A stretch of 64,000 nucleotides of DNA. Origin: Streptomyces sp. NWU339 (lineage in GTDB: Bacteria > Actinomycetota > Actinomycetes > Streptomycetales > Streptomycetaceae). Position 1 is the stretch's first letter, and every line of letters begins with the position of its first letter. The stretch is taken from assembly GCF_003143855.1 (NCBI RefSeq), contig NZ_QFRK01000003.1:98734-162733 (forward strand). Reading direction: 5' to 3'. The translations under genes were made by a program, and so were the position numbers. The notes beneath the pieces are model-generated. The model worked only from the letters and a program-made list of their open reading frames with translations. It had not been told where the DNA came from and did no database searches. Shown piece after piece: positions 7,082 through 16,051 of the stretch.

Positions 7082-8314
7082 CTACGTGTCGCCGTGCCCC
7101 TGCGTGAGTGCTTCGCCGACCACCAGGCCGAGGGCGAGGGCGGTGACGATGGTGACCAGCTTCAGCAGGTCCTGGAAGCCCTCTACATAGCCGCCGGCCA
7201 GAGTGGTCAGGCCGCGCATGCCGAGCGAGCCGACGGTGAGCGCGAAGAAGCCGGGCAGGATCAGGATCAGCCGGGGTGGGCGGTGCGGCCCGCGCGCGAT
7301 CAGCGTGGCCGTGGCGGCGAGGACGACCGCGGCGACGAAGGTGCCGCCCGTCTCCCCGGCGAGCTTCGTGAACGCCGACTGCACACCGACGGTGACGTAG
7401 ACGAGCAGGAGCAGCGGCCAGAAGAAGCGCAGGGGGATCGCGAAGGCGAACAGAGTGCCCGCTGTGAAGACGATCCAGGCCAGGAACAGCGTCCACCGGG
7501 GCAGGTCGGAGTGGGCGGCGACGTCGAAGAGGGCGTGGGGGGAGGCGCCGGCGAAGAGGACGCCGAGCAGGACACCGACGTACAGCTGGACCAGCAGGAA
7601 GACGGAGTAGACGAGCCGTATCGCACCGGTGGTGATCAGACCGGCGACCAGCTCGGCGGTCGCCGCGCTCAGGTAGTCGCCGGGGACGAAGTAGAACAGC
7701 GCCGGGAGCATCAGCAGGACGGGGCCGCCGTGCGCAGGGTTGTTGGCGAACAGCTCGATCGTGACCACGGAGACCGCCGTCGACACCGCCAGCGGAAGGA
7801 ACCGGTGCAGCCGGGGCAGGCGGTCGGCGGTGACCGCGAGAGTCGCGGCGAGCGCGCCCAGCACGGCCGTGGTGGCGATCTCGTACCAGGTGGGCTGCAT
7901 CAACGGCGCGAAACCCAGCGCGAACAGCACGATGCCGAGGAACTTCAGCCACCACGGGTACGGCACCGCCGCCTCGATCTCCCTCAGCCTGTGGTCGGCC
8001 TCCGCGATCCCGGTCCGGCCTGCCCGCACGTCGGCGAGGAACGGCTTGAGCGCGGCCACCTGGTCGAGGCGGAAGACCTCCGGGAAGCCGTGCACGATGA
8101 CGGCGCGGGTACCGCCGTCCGCCGCGGTGACCGTGAGCACCGCCGCCTCCGGCACCAGCAGCAGGGACGCGGCACCGCCGAAGGCACGGGCACTGTCGGC
8201 CACGGCTCGCTCGACGAGATGGGCACCTTCGCCGGACGAGCGCAGCAGCAGGCCGGTCAGCCGGGCCAGGAACGCCGTGAGGGCGTCGAGGTCCACAACC
8301 GATCGCTGCTCCAC
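7082..8314 (-). CDS. ThrE-like threonine/serine exporter
   Basis: This encodes 410 residues from a GTG at 8314 preceded by GAGGAGG. The open frame upstream is antisense to the integrase and was rejected. Residues 1-130 are the soluble ThrE N-terminal (DUF1212-like) domain, with LLRSSGEGAHLVERAV and a beta-rich stretch. From about residue 140 come roughly ten hydrophobic segments, including KFLGIVLFALGFAPLM, ALFYFVPGDYLSAATAELVA and a C-terminal LLKLVTIVTALALGLVVGEA. One- and two-gene ThrE families export threonine and serine by proton antiport. The gene looks intact, but both neighbours (vapB stub and int) are broken. Confidence 0.75.
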   Translation of the reverse strand: MEQRSVVDLDALTAFLARLTGLLLRSSGEGAHLVERAVADSARAFGGAASLLLVPEAAVLTVTAADGGTRAVIVHGFPEVFRLDQVAALKPFLADVRAGRTGIAEADHRLREIEAAVPYPWWLKFLGIVLFALGFAPLMQPTWYEIATTAVLGALAATLAVTADRLPRLHRFLPLAVSTAVSVVTIELFANNPAHGGPVLLMLPALFYFVPGDYLSAATAELVAGLITTGAIRLVYSVFLLVQLYVGVLLGVLFAGASPHALFDVAAHSDLPRWTLFLAWIVFTAGTLFAFAIPLRFFWPLLLLVYVTVGVQSAFTKLAGETGGTFVAAVVLAATATLIARGPHRPPRLILILPGFFALTVGSLGMRGLTTLAGGYVEGFQDLLKLVTIVTALALGLVVGEALTQGHGDT

Positions 8315-8434
8315 GCCCGCCTCCTCACTCCGGGACCAGGAGTTCCAGCCTGGGTGGACGGCTGGCTCCCGGCATCTCGGACAGCACGGTCCCCGTCCCC
8401 CGAGCGGCTGCGGATCACGGGCGCCAAGACGATC

Positions 8435-9205
8435 ACAGCCGAGGCGTACCGGCTCCCGAAAGCCACCGCGGAAACCGCCGTCGATGACGAGCTGATCCAG
8501 CGCAACCCGTTCCGGATCAAGGGCGCCGGTAAGGAGAAGGCTGCCGAGCGGCGTATCACCACCGTCGCCCAGGTCGACGCTCTTGCCAATGCCGTAGGAA
8601 TGCGGTGGCGGCTGATGGTGTACCTCGGCGCTTACGGGCCGATGCGACCGGAAGAGTTGGCCGGCCTCCGGCGCCGGGACGTCGACGTCGACGACCTGCG
8701 CATCCGGGTCCGCCTCGCCGAGCCGGAGCGCATGGACGGTCGGCGCGTCCGGGGCGACACCAAGTCCGAAGCCGGAACTCGGACTGTGATTCTTCCCGCG
8801 TTCCTCTGCCGGGAGCTCCGGTGGCACCTGGAGAGCTACGCCGAGCCGGGACCGGATGGGCTGATCTTCGTTGGCGAGAAGGGAGCACCGTTCCGGCGCA
8901 GCACCTTCGGGCGGAAGTGGCGACGGGCGCGTGAGATCGTCGGCATGCCCGAGGGCTTCCGGTTCTACGATCTCCGCCACACGGGGCACACGCTGTCCAC
9001 ACGGTCCGGTGCCACCCTCAAGGAGACGATGGTGCGCGCCGGGCAGTCCTCCGAGAAGACTGCGCTGATCTGTCAGCACTCCGACGAGGAGCGACAGGAG
9101 GGGGTTGCCGCCGGCCTCGACGCAACCGTCCGGAAGGCTCGGGCCGAGGCCGCCAAGAAGAGAGCCGAGAAGCCTTCTGGCACGAATCTGGCACGCGACG
9201 AGTGA
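8435..9205 (+). pseudogene. Truncated tyrosine recombinase (integrase), catalytic residues lost
   Basis: About 256 C-terminal residues of a Streptomyces tyrosine integrase remain: AYRLPKATAETAVDDELIQ, then NPFRIKGAG, then MRPEELAGLRRRDVDVDDL, then FYDLRHTGHTLST. The N-terminal arm- and core-binding domains (about 150-200 residues) are gone; upstream lies unrelated sequence and then the exporter gene. The box I arginine and the LRH of box II are kept, but the usual histidine of AGH is glutamine (RAGQSSEK). The nucleophilic tyrosine of IYQH is cysteine (ICQH). The gene ends 54 bp before att core D, the normal place for int beside its att site. Confidence 0.8.
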
Positions 9206-9222
9206 TCGCCGAAGACAGCAAA

Positions 9223-9423
9223 AAGGCCCGGGTCTCCGACCTGGGCCTTCTTCGTGGAGCGGGTGACGAGAATCGAACTCGCGCTCTCAGCTTGGGAAGC
9301 GACGGCGCTTGTGCAGCTGCATGGGGCTGACCTGCGTCGATTCGTTGTGCCGACGCCGTTGCACCGGCCTGGGGCACCGCTGGTGACCGTGGTCGTCCGC
9401 TCAGACGGGCACGCTCTGGGCAC
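9223..9423. repeat. att-like repeat D, left border of the CIS segment
   Basis: A 12-bp-stem hairpin (9223-9249) and the 42-bp tRNA-Gly 3' core (9259-9300) are followed by GGGCAC-N5-GGGCAC (9407-9423). A similar pair, TGGCAC-N5-TGGCAC, lies in the last codons of the integrase remnant just left of the hairpin. To the right, 9424-9663 carries no gene that I can support, and the CIS locus begins with a convergent 3' end at 9664. Confidence 0.85.
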
Positions 9424-9663
9424 GGCTTCGAAGAAAGGCGGGCAGAGCGCCTGCGCGGACAGGTTCGGCGCTCGGCTCGGTGGGTGAGGTGTCCGGCTCG
9501 GGTTGCCTTCGCGCGTGCATCCGCCTTCCGGTGATGTGCGCTCCTGTCATGTCTGGGACAGACTGATTTTCAGTCCCAAGTGTCGATTTCTGGACGAAAA
9601 AGATCGCACTCTTACAGGTGGCGCTGATTTCGATCAACAATGCCTTGAGGCTTGAGGTATGAG

Positions 9664-11010
9664 TTATCGCGTGGTACTGCCGAGCGTGCCGCTCACGTTC
9701 AGGACCTCGTGGCACGTCGACGCTCGGCGGCCGCTGGCCGGTGTTCCCGGCTTGTCGCAGGTCACTTTGATGGTCACGGTGTCGTTCGCAGGGATCTCGA
9801 TGGGGGTCACCCAGTGGTAGTCCTGGTTGCGGAAGGTCTCCAACGCGATGGTGGTGATCTTGCGCTCCCCGAAGGAGATCGTCAGCACTCCCTCGTCCCC
9901 CTGGAAGTTGGCGACGACGATGTCCGTGACACCGAAGACACTGTTCGCGGGCACCCGGTAGACACCGGTCTCGGTCTGTCCGGCGGGCGTCTGCAGGTCG
10001 ATGGTCTCCGAGCTCTGCCGGCCGGTGCCGGTCGCGGTGCCGCCACCGCCCGGCCCGGGCGCGGTGCCGCCACCGCCCGGCCCGGCCGAGGGACCGTTCT
10101 CCCGGCCGCCGGGCAGGGCACCCGAACCATCGCCGGAACCGGTGCCCGGAGCCTGCCCGTCCGACCCCTCGGCGGGCGTGGGACGCGGCTGAACCGCCTC
10201 GGTGGCCGCTTCCTTGGCGGCACTGCGCACCGTCGGTCGAACGAGGGCGAACCAGGCGAGCAGCAGTGCCAGCAGTGCCGCGAGCACCGCGAGCAGCCAC
10301 TTGGGAAAGACCGGGATCTGGACGAACTCCGCGTCCAGCGGAGCCCGGACGGCGGTCGCGTCTCGTCGTGCCGCCTCCTGGTCGTCGGCTTCGGCGGTGT
10401 CCACGGTGAACGGCCACACCACCGGAGCGCCGAACCACACGGGTTTGCCCGTACGGACCCGGAGTCCGACCTCGGCCGACTCGCCGGGCTCCAGCTTGGG
10501 ATCCGCCGGGCTGAAGACGAACTTCAGCTCCTCGCCCGCCTGACCGGGGGAGAAACCCACCTGCCTCGGGGAGTTGCCCTGGTTGCGCACCGCCAGCCGG
10601 TAGCGGCCGCGCAGCCAGCCGCGCCGGCGCCGCGGAGCCAGCTCGGTGTGCAGCTCCCGGAACTCCTCGACGCGCACCGTGGTTTCGAGGACCCGTACCG
10701 ACTCGGGGTGCTCGGAGGGCAGGACCCGCACGCCGAGGGGGATCTCACCGGCCCGGGCCTCCGGGGAGCGCGGCGGATCCAGACGGATCGTCACCGTTTC
10801 CGAGGTGCCGGGATAGAGGGATACCCGCGGGGGTTCCGCGGTCGCCCAGGAGGCGCAGTCCCCGATGACCTCCAGGCTGTACGCCTCGACGACGTCGCTG
10901 TCGTTGCGGACGGTCACGCTGGTGGTGGCGGTGCCGCCCGGCGCCACCGTCACCGCCGGGATGTCGGGAGCGTGCGCACCGGGACCGGAAGAGGCTGCAG
11001 AAGGCGTCAC
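9664..11010 (-). CDS. CIS-associated bitopic membrane protein with Ig-like domains
   Basis: This encodes 448 residues from a GTG at 11010, where protein-like composition begins; the frame runs on to 11181 without a better start. Residues 10-230 look like two Ig/CARDB-type beta domains (VAPGGTATTSVTVRNDSDVV and LRGRYRLAVRNQGNSPRQVG). One transmembrane helix (about 235-255, LLAVLAALLALLLAWFALV) follows, then a Gly/Pro-rich linker encoded partly by two identical 25-bp units (10034-10058, 10061-10085), then a C-terminal beta domain. Related genes are annotated loosely as hydrolytic protein, but no active site is visible. Its place in the CIS locus and one-pass layout suggest an anchor linking the particle to the membrane, like the CisA protein described in S. 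coelicolor; that link is my inference. Confidence 0.6.
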   Translation of the reverse strand: MTPSAASSGPGAHAPDIPAVTVAPGGTATTSVTVRNDSDVVEAYSLEVIGDCASWATAEPPRVSLYPGTSETVTIRLDPPRSPEARAGEIPLGVRVLPSEHPESVRVLETTVRVEEFRELHTELAPRRRRGWLRGRYRLAVRNQGNSPRQVGFSPGQAGEELKFVFSPADPKLEPGESAEVGLRVRTGKPVWFGAPVVWPFTVDTAEADDQEAARRDATAVRAPLDAEFVQIPVFPKWLLAVLAALLALLLAWFALVRPTVRSAAKEAATEAVQPRPTPAEGSDGQAPGTGSGDGSGALPGGRENGPSAGPGGGGTAPGPGGGGTATGTGRQSSETIDLQTPAGQTETGVYRVPANSVFGVTDIVVANFQGDEGVLTISFGERKITTIALETFRNQDYHWVTPIEIPANDTVTIKVTCDKPGTPASGRRASTCHEVLNVSGTLGSTTR

Positions 11011-11211
11011 ACCACGACGGTAGAACCGTGCCCGGGGGCTCAACGAGGAGCACGCGGGCAACATCCGGGCAGTCGTAGTGCCCGGGAAGCAATGACCGAC
11101 TCCTTCGTGAGGGTGCGGAACGACGGCATTCCGTCGTTCCACGCGAGTCGTACAGGGGCGGCCGTGCCGCCCCTGTGCCACCCCACGGACTGATGAGACA
11201 GGTAGCTCCCT

Positions 11212-11928
11212 ATGTCCGTCCCAGAAGAAAGAAACCGGACCATGTCCGCCACCATGTCACGTGCGCCCGCCCACGTCCGGTCCACTGCCGGGACTTCCCG
11301 TTCCGATCGCCCGGGCCGGGCGACCGTGGCCGTCTACGCCGCCGATCCGGTCCTGCGCGTCGGCGTCGTCCAGCAGTTGCGCTCGCGTCCCGAGGTCGAC
11401 CTGCTCGGCGAGGCCGACGCGGAGCGGGCCCAGGCGTCCCTGGTGGTCGTGGACAGCGTCGACGACGACGTGGCCGCCCTGCTGCACCGATTACGGCACA
11501 ACACCACCACGCGCACGGGCCTCGTGGTCGGCACCCTCGGGACCGGCGCGCTGCAACGCGTCATCGAGTGCGGTGTGGTGGCGGTGCTGCGCCGCACCGA
11601 GGCCGACCAGGACCGGCTCCTCCACCTGGTCCTGGCGATAGCCAACGGAGAGGGCGTGCTCCCCGGCGACCTGCTCGGCAAGCTGCTCACGCACGTGGGC
11701 GGCCTCCAGCGCTCGGCGATCGACCCGCGGGGTCTGTCCACGCTGACCACGCGCGAGGCGGACATGCTGCGTCTGGTGTCGGAGGGCCTGGACACCGCGG
11801 AGATCGCCCGCAAGACCGCGTACTCCGAACGGACCGTCAAGAACGTGCTGCACGAGATCAACACGCGACTGCAACTGCGCAACCGGGCCCACGCGGTCGG
11901 CTACGCGCTGCGCAACGGGCTGATCTGA
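11212..11928 (+). CDS. LuxR-type response-regulator-like activator with a TTA codon
   Basis: This encodes 238 residues from an ATG at 11212; an ATG at 11242 is possible. Residues 38-150 form a receiver-like alpha/beta domain (VAVYAADPVLRVGVVQQL, then ASLVVVDSVDDD) without a full set of phosphorylation residues. Residues 175-238 are a GerE/LuxR helix-turn-helix (LTTREADMLRLVSEGLDTAE, then ERTVKNVLHEI). Codon 94 is TTA (11491-11493), the rarest codon in Streptomyces, read only by the bldA tRNA. This would delay the regulator until development. It lies between divergent CIS genes and is the obvious candidate for controlling the locus. Confidence 0.8.
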   Translation: MSVPEERNRTMSATMSRAPAHVRSTAGTSRSDRPGRATVAVYAADPVLRVGVVQQLRSRPEVDLLGEADAERAQASLVVVDSVDDDVAALLHRLRHNTTTRTGLVVGTLGTGALQRVIECGVVAVLRRTEADQDRLLHLVLAIANGEGVLPGDLLGKLLTHVGGLQRSAIDPRGLSTLTTREADMLRLVSEGLDTAEIARKTAYSERTVKNVLHEINTRLQLRNRAHAVGYALRNGLI

Positions 11929-12074
11929 CGACGGCCGGTACCCCGGCACTGCCCGAAAGAGCACTTCACGTTTCCCCCGGGTACGGCCCCGCCGCCCTGC
12001 CGCGCCGCTTGCCGCCGGCGCAGGGTGGCGGGGGCACATCCGGATGCCGCACCAGACTGCGTAGGGGGACTGTG

Positions 12075-15000
12075 ATGAGAACCGCCGGCCCCGGCGGGCG
12101 GCGCCGTCTGGGCGGACTCGGCACGTCGTTGCTGCTGTTGATCCCGCTGCTCGGGGTGACGGCGACCTCCGGGCAGAGCAGCGCCGAGCCCGGGCCGCGG
12201 GCGGCCGACACCGCGGAGACCCGGATCACCTACGCCGGTACCCGGCACCGCAGCCTCGGCCAGGTCGCCACCAAGACCTCCAGTACACCGCTGTTCGGTG
12301 AGGGACCGGTCCACTTCGACGTCCAGCCGTCCGCCCTCGGCGACACGCTGGTCTTCGCGAGCCGCCGCGACGAGCAGGACCCGCAGGTCTACCTGCGGTC
12401 CGCCGACGGTTCGGTCCGCCGTCTCACCAGCGGCCGGGACGCGGCGCACCCCCGGCTGACGCCGGACGGCCGGGCCGTGGTGTTCGACTCGGCCGAACCC
12501 GGCGGTCCGGGCGGCCGTGACCAGCGGGACCTGTGGCTGGTGCGCACCGACGGCACCGGCCTGACGCGGCTCACCGACACCCCCTCGGACGAGGAGTGGC
12601 CGACGGTCTCGCCGGACGGGCAGCGCCTGGCCTACTCCGGCGACGCCGACCCGTCGGCCGGACCGCAGATCCACGTGCGTCCCCTGGCCGGCGGCACCGC
12701 CACCCGGGCCACCGACCCCGCGAACGGCACGGCCACCGAACCGGTGTGGAACCCGGTCGACGACCCCGCGCACCGGGACCGGATCGCGTACACCACCACC
12801 CGGGAGGGGGGCGATCCCCAGCTGCGGGTGACCGACGGCAGCACCGACCGGCCGCTGCTCGGGGGCAGCCAGGAGCAGTGGCCTGCGCACGGGGCGACGT
12901 GGCTGCCCGGCGGGGACGACATCATGTTCCTGAGCACCAAAAACACTTGTGAGTGCGAAGGCGACTGGAACCACGTGTTCCGGGTGCCCGCGCACTCCAC
13001 CGCCACGCCCTCGCTGGTGCTCAGCGAGGACCGGGAGGTCCTCTCGCCCACCTGGCTCGGCCCGCTCGACGGCGGTGGCGCGGTGGTGGAGCGCACCTCG
13101 GCGTCCGGTCCGCACACGGTGACGCTGCAGGACGTCCGGACGGACGGGGCCGACCCCCGCGATCTGGGGCTGGAGATCCTGAAGGAGGACCCGGCGGCCG
13201 ACACCAACACCAATCCGGCGAAGGACCCGCTGTTCAGACCCGCGGTCGGCTACGACCCGTGGACCGAGCGGCAGAACTACACGCCCGACGGCCGCCGGAT
13301 CGTGGTGACCCGCTTCGAGGACACCTCCGACGGCCGGATCGAACGCATCTGGACGGCGGACGCCGACGGCTCGAACGCGGCACCCATGGAGCTGGAGGGA
13401 CGCGGCCCGGGGGACTGGGACACCGACCCGGCGCTCTCCCCGGACGGCAGGTACCTCGCCTTCACCCGGACCTCACCGGGCGGGGTCGCGGGACCCAGCC
13501 GCGTCCTCGTCGCGGACGTGGCCACCGGTGAGATCACCGGTACGGTCACCCCGCCGGACGACCAGGTCCAGGACGGCGACGCCCAGCCCACCTGGTCTCC
13601 CGACGGCACCACCCTGGCCTTCACCCGCGTCCACGTGATCGGCGGAGGCGGCGGCAACAAGCACATCTGGACCGCGCCCGTGGACGAGCTGGACCAGCAG
13701 CACGACCTGAGCGACGACATCTGCCCGGACGGCTGCGAGGTCATCGACGACAGCCCGGCGTTCTCCCCGGACGGGCTCAGCATCGCCTTCAACCGCAAGA
13801 GCGGCGGCGGCCGGATCGACGAACGCAACGGCCTCCTGCTGACGTCCCTGGCGGACGACGGCTGCCGGGTGCTGCTGCCCGCCGCCGCCCGCGGGCGTGC
13901 CGACGCCTGCCGCCAGGAGCTGCCGGACACCTCGGCCACCGGCCCGTACCAGCCGCGGGACCCCGCCTGGACGGCCGACGGGGCCGGGCTGGTGTTCAGC
14001 TCCCGCTCCGGCCTCCCGGTCAACAGCCCGGAGAAGCTGCACCTGCTGGACATCGCGTCCGGCGGGCTCACCCCGCTCACCACCGGTCTGCCGGGCCGGC
14101 AGAAGGAACCCGGGGTCCAGCAGTCCGTGGACCTCGCGGTCCGGGCGCCCGGCACCGTCCCGGAGGTCCCCGTCGGTGAGTCCACCACGGTCCGCGTCGA
14201 GGTGGTGAACAACGGTCCCGCCGCCTCCCCCGGCACCTGGCTGACCGTCGCTCCGCCGCCCGGGGTGGAGGTCACCCGGCTGACCCGGCCCGGGGGCACC
14301 TGCGGGGCAGGCTCCCTCCAGTGCGACGTCGGTGTGGTACCGCCCGGCACGGCCGTTCCGGTGGACGTCACCCTCGCCGGGCTCGTGCCCGGCGACGCGC
14401 CGGTCGACTGGTCGGTCGAGGGCACCGTCCTGGATCCGCAGCCCGGCGACAACGACGGCCGGACCGTGGTACCGGTGCGCGAGGCTGTGCCGCCCCCGCC
14501 CATCCCCACGCCGACACCGCCCACGCCGACACCACCCAAGCCGACACCGCCCAGGCCCGTGCCGCCCAGGCCCGTGCCACCCACACCCGCACCGCCTGCG
14601 CCCGCACCGCCTGCGCCCGCACCACCCACACCCGCACCGCCTGCGCCCGCACCGTCCGTGCCCGCACCGCCCGTCGTGATCCCGGAGCCGGACGAGCCCG
14701 AGGCCGGGCCCGGGGTGCGTGTCACGGCCCAGCCGAACCCCGGCTACGTCGGTGGGCGGGTCGTGGTGACGTACACCGTGCGCAACGGCCGCAACGCGCT
14801 GGCGACCGGACTGCGGCTGCGCATCGGCCTGCCCGCGGGCGTCCCGGACAACGGGCCGCCGCCGGGCTGCGACGCCTCCTGGGTGTGCGCGCTGCCGGAC
14901 CTGGCACCGGGCGGGAGCACCGTCGTCCGGGTCGTCCTCAGCCCCGACAAGGCGCTGACCGGCAATGTCACCGGCAACCTCACCACCAGCGGGACGGACG

Positions 15001-15347
15001 CCGACCCGAGCGACAACACCGCCCGGCAGCGGCTGCGCATCCTCCAGCCGCGCATCGTCGCGGTGCCGGGGATCGGCAAGCCCGGCTTCGTCACCTCCGT
15101 GCGCGGCGAGGACTTCCCGCCCGGAGTGCCGGTGCGGTTCACCTGGAAGCCGGGGATCACCGCGGCGGCGGCGCCGACCGTGCCGAAGCCGGACGGCACG
15201 TTCATCGGCCAGCTGCTCATCCTCGCCAAGGACCAGACGGGACCGCGCGTCATCACCGCCAAGGGCCCCGGGTTCTCCCCGGTGAAGACGGACTTCCTGG
15301 TGGTCAGCGGCACCGTGCAGCCACCCGACGAGGTGACCCGCCGGTGA
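12075..15347 (+). CDS. Secreted TolB-like propeller protein with CARDB/DUF11 domains
   Basis: This encodes 1090 residues from the ATG at 12075 with AGGGGGA upstream; the long open frame before it was rejected. A basic start and hydrophobic run (LGTSLLLLIPLLGVTATS) form a signal peptide. Residues 70-680 contain repeated WD40/PD40-like TolB motifs (LTPDGRAVVFDSAEPGG, VSPDGQRLAYSGDADPS, LSPDGRYLAFTRTSPGG), giving one or two propellers. Two CARDB/DUF11-type domains follow, separated by a proline-rich linker at about 806-870 (PTPTPPKPTPPRPVPP). The C-terminus carries another Ig-like domain. Such proteins recur in Streptomyces CIS loci; a role at the cell surface or in target recognition is likely but unproven. 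Confidence 0.7.
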   Translation: MRTAGPGGRRRLGGLGTSLLLLIPLLGVTATSGQSSAEPGPRAADTAETRITYAGTRHRSLGQVATKTSSTPLFGEGPVHFDVQPSALGDTLVFASRRDEQDPQVYLRSADGSVRRLTSGRDAAHPRLTPDGRAVVFDSAEPGGPGGRDQRDLWLVRTDGTGLTRLTDTPSDEEWPTVSPDGQRLAYSGDADPSAGPQIHVRPLAGGTATRATDPANGTATEPVWNPVDDPAHRDRIAYTTTREGGDPQLRVTDGSTDRPLLGGSQEQWPAHGATWLPGGDDIMFLSTKNTCECEGDWNHVFRVPAHSTATPSLVLSEDREVLSPTWLGPLDGGGAVVERTSASGPHTVTLQDVRTDGADPRDLGLEILKEDPAADTNTNPAKDPLFRPAVGYDPWTERQNYTPDGRRIVVTRFEDTSDGRIERIWTADADGSNAAPMELEGRGPGDWDTDPALSPDGRYLAFTRTSPGGVAGPSRVLVADVATGEITGTVTPPDDQVQDGDAQPTWSPDGTTLAFTRVHVIGGGGGNKHIWTAPVDELDQQHDLSDDICPDGCEVIDDSPAFSPDGLSIAFNRKSGGGRIDERNGLLLTSLADDGCRVLLPAAARGRADACRQELPDTSATGPYQPRDPAWTADGAGLVFSSRSGLPVNSPEKLHLLDIASGGLTPLTTGLPGRQKEPGVQQSVDLAVRAPGTVPEVPVGESTTVRVEVVNNGPAASPGTWLTVAPPPGVEVTRLTRPGGTCGAGSLQCDVGVVPPGTAVPVDVTLAGLVPGDAPVDWSVEGTVLDPQPGDNDGRTVVPVREAVPPPPIPTPTPPTPTPPKPTPPRPVPPRPVPPTPAPPAPAPPAPAPPTPAPPAPAPSVPAPPVVIPEPDEPEAGPGVRVTAQPNPGYVGGRVVVTYTVRNGRNALATGLRLRIGLPAGVPDNGPPPGCDASWVCALPDLAPGGSTVVRVVLSPDKALTGNVTGNLTTSGTDADPSDNTARQRLRILQPRIVAVPGIGKPGFVTSVRGEDFPPGVPVRFTWKPGITAAAAPTVPKPDGTFIGQLLILAKDQTGPRVITAKGPGFSPVKTDFLVVSGTVQPPDEVTRR

Positions 15348-16051
15348 TCCACGAGGTCGACGAGGGGCTGCGCCGCCTGCTCGGCGAGTCCGGCCTGGAG
15401 GCGTCGGGCGTCGAGGTGGTCTTCGACGCCCCCACCCGGGACTGGGCCTCCCGCCGCAACGCCCCGACGGTCTGCGTCTTCCTGTACGACATCCGCGAGG
15501 ACACCACCCGGCGCGGCAGCGGCGCCGGGGAGGTGTACGACGCGGACGGGCACGTCGTGGCACGGCGCACCCCGCCGCGCTGGTTCGACCTGACGTACCT
15601 GGTCACGGCGTGGGCGAGCCGTCCGCAGGACGAGCACCGGCTGCTCTCGCAGGTACTCGCCTGCCTGGTGGCCACCGACACGCTGCCCGCGCGGCTGCTC
15701 ACCGGCACACTCGCCGAACTCGGCCTGACCGTGGGCCTGGACACCGCCGGGGCCGGGCTCGACGCACCGGCCGCCTCCGACGTGTGGTCGGCGCTCGGCG
15801 GGGAGTTGAAGGCGTCGCTCGGGGTGCGGGTGCGGGCGCCGCTCGCCGGGGTGAGCACGGCCGTCGCGCCGCCGGTCACCGAAGGGCTCGTCGTGCGCTC
15901 CGCCACCCGGGGCGAGGACGGGGAAGCCGTGGCGGGACGCCGGCTGCGCTACCCGGAGACGGGGGACGCGGGTGCGGACGGTTTCACCGGCCCGCGTGAG
16001 CGGCCGGCCGCCCCGGCCCGGCGCCGCCGCAGGGGGGACCGCCAGCCGTGA
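15344..16051 (+). CDS. DUF4255 protein (Pvc16-like CIS cap protein)
   Basis: This encodes 235 residues from a GTG at 15344 that overlaps the preceding stop (GTGA). The N-terminal 180 residues match the Pvc16/DUF4255 layout: IHEVDEGLRRLLGESG, then PTVCVFLYDIREDTTRR, then RWFDLTYLVTAWASRPQDEH, then LLSQVLACLV. In Photorhabdus virulence cassettes and related particles this family caps the distal end of the sheath and tube. The C-terminal 50 residues are basic and disordered. It overlaps the AAA+ gene by 4 bp, the same pairing (cap and ATPase) seen in most eCIS loci. Confidence 0.8.
   Translation: MIHEVDEGLRRLLGESGLEASGVEVVFDAPTRDWASRRNAPTVCVFLYDIREDTTRRGSGAGEVYDADGHVVARRTPPRWFDLTYLVTAWASRPQDEHRLLSQVLACLVATDTLPARLLTGTLAELGLTVGLDTAGAGLDAPAASDVWSALGGELKASLGVRVRAPLAGVSTAVAPPVTEGLVVRSATRGEDGEAVAGRRLRYPETGDAGADGFTGPRERPAAPARRRRRGDRQP

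Noticed and set aside
6890..9205. A 771-residue plus-strand protein including the integrase domain
   Set aside because: The first 450 residues are highly charged and antisense to the ThrE-like gene, which has proper membrane segments and a ribosome site. Only the part from about 8435 is integrase.
14490..14680. Short repeats resembling a CRISPR or minisatellite
   Set aside because: They are in-frame codons of a proline-rich linker (PxP repeats) in the propeller protein; there are no spacers. No CRISPR array was seen anywhere in the window.
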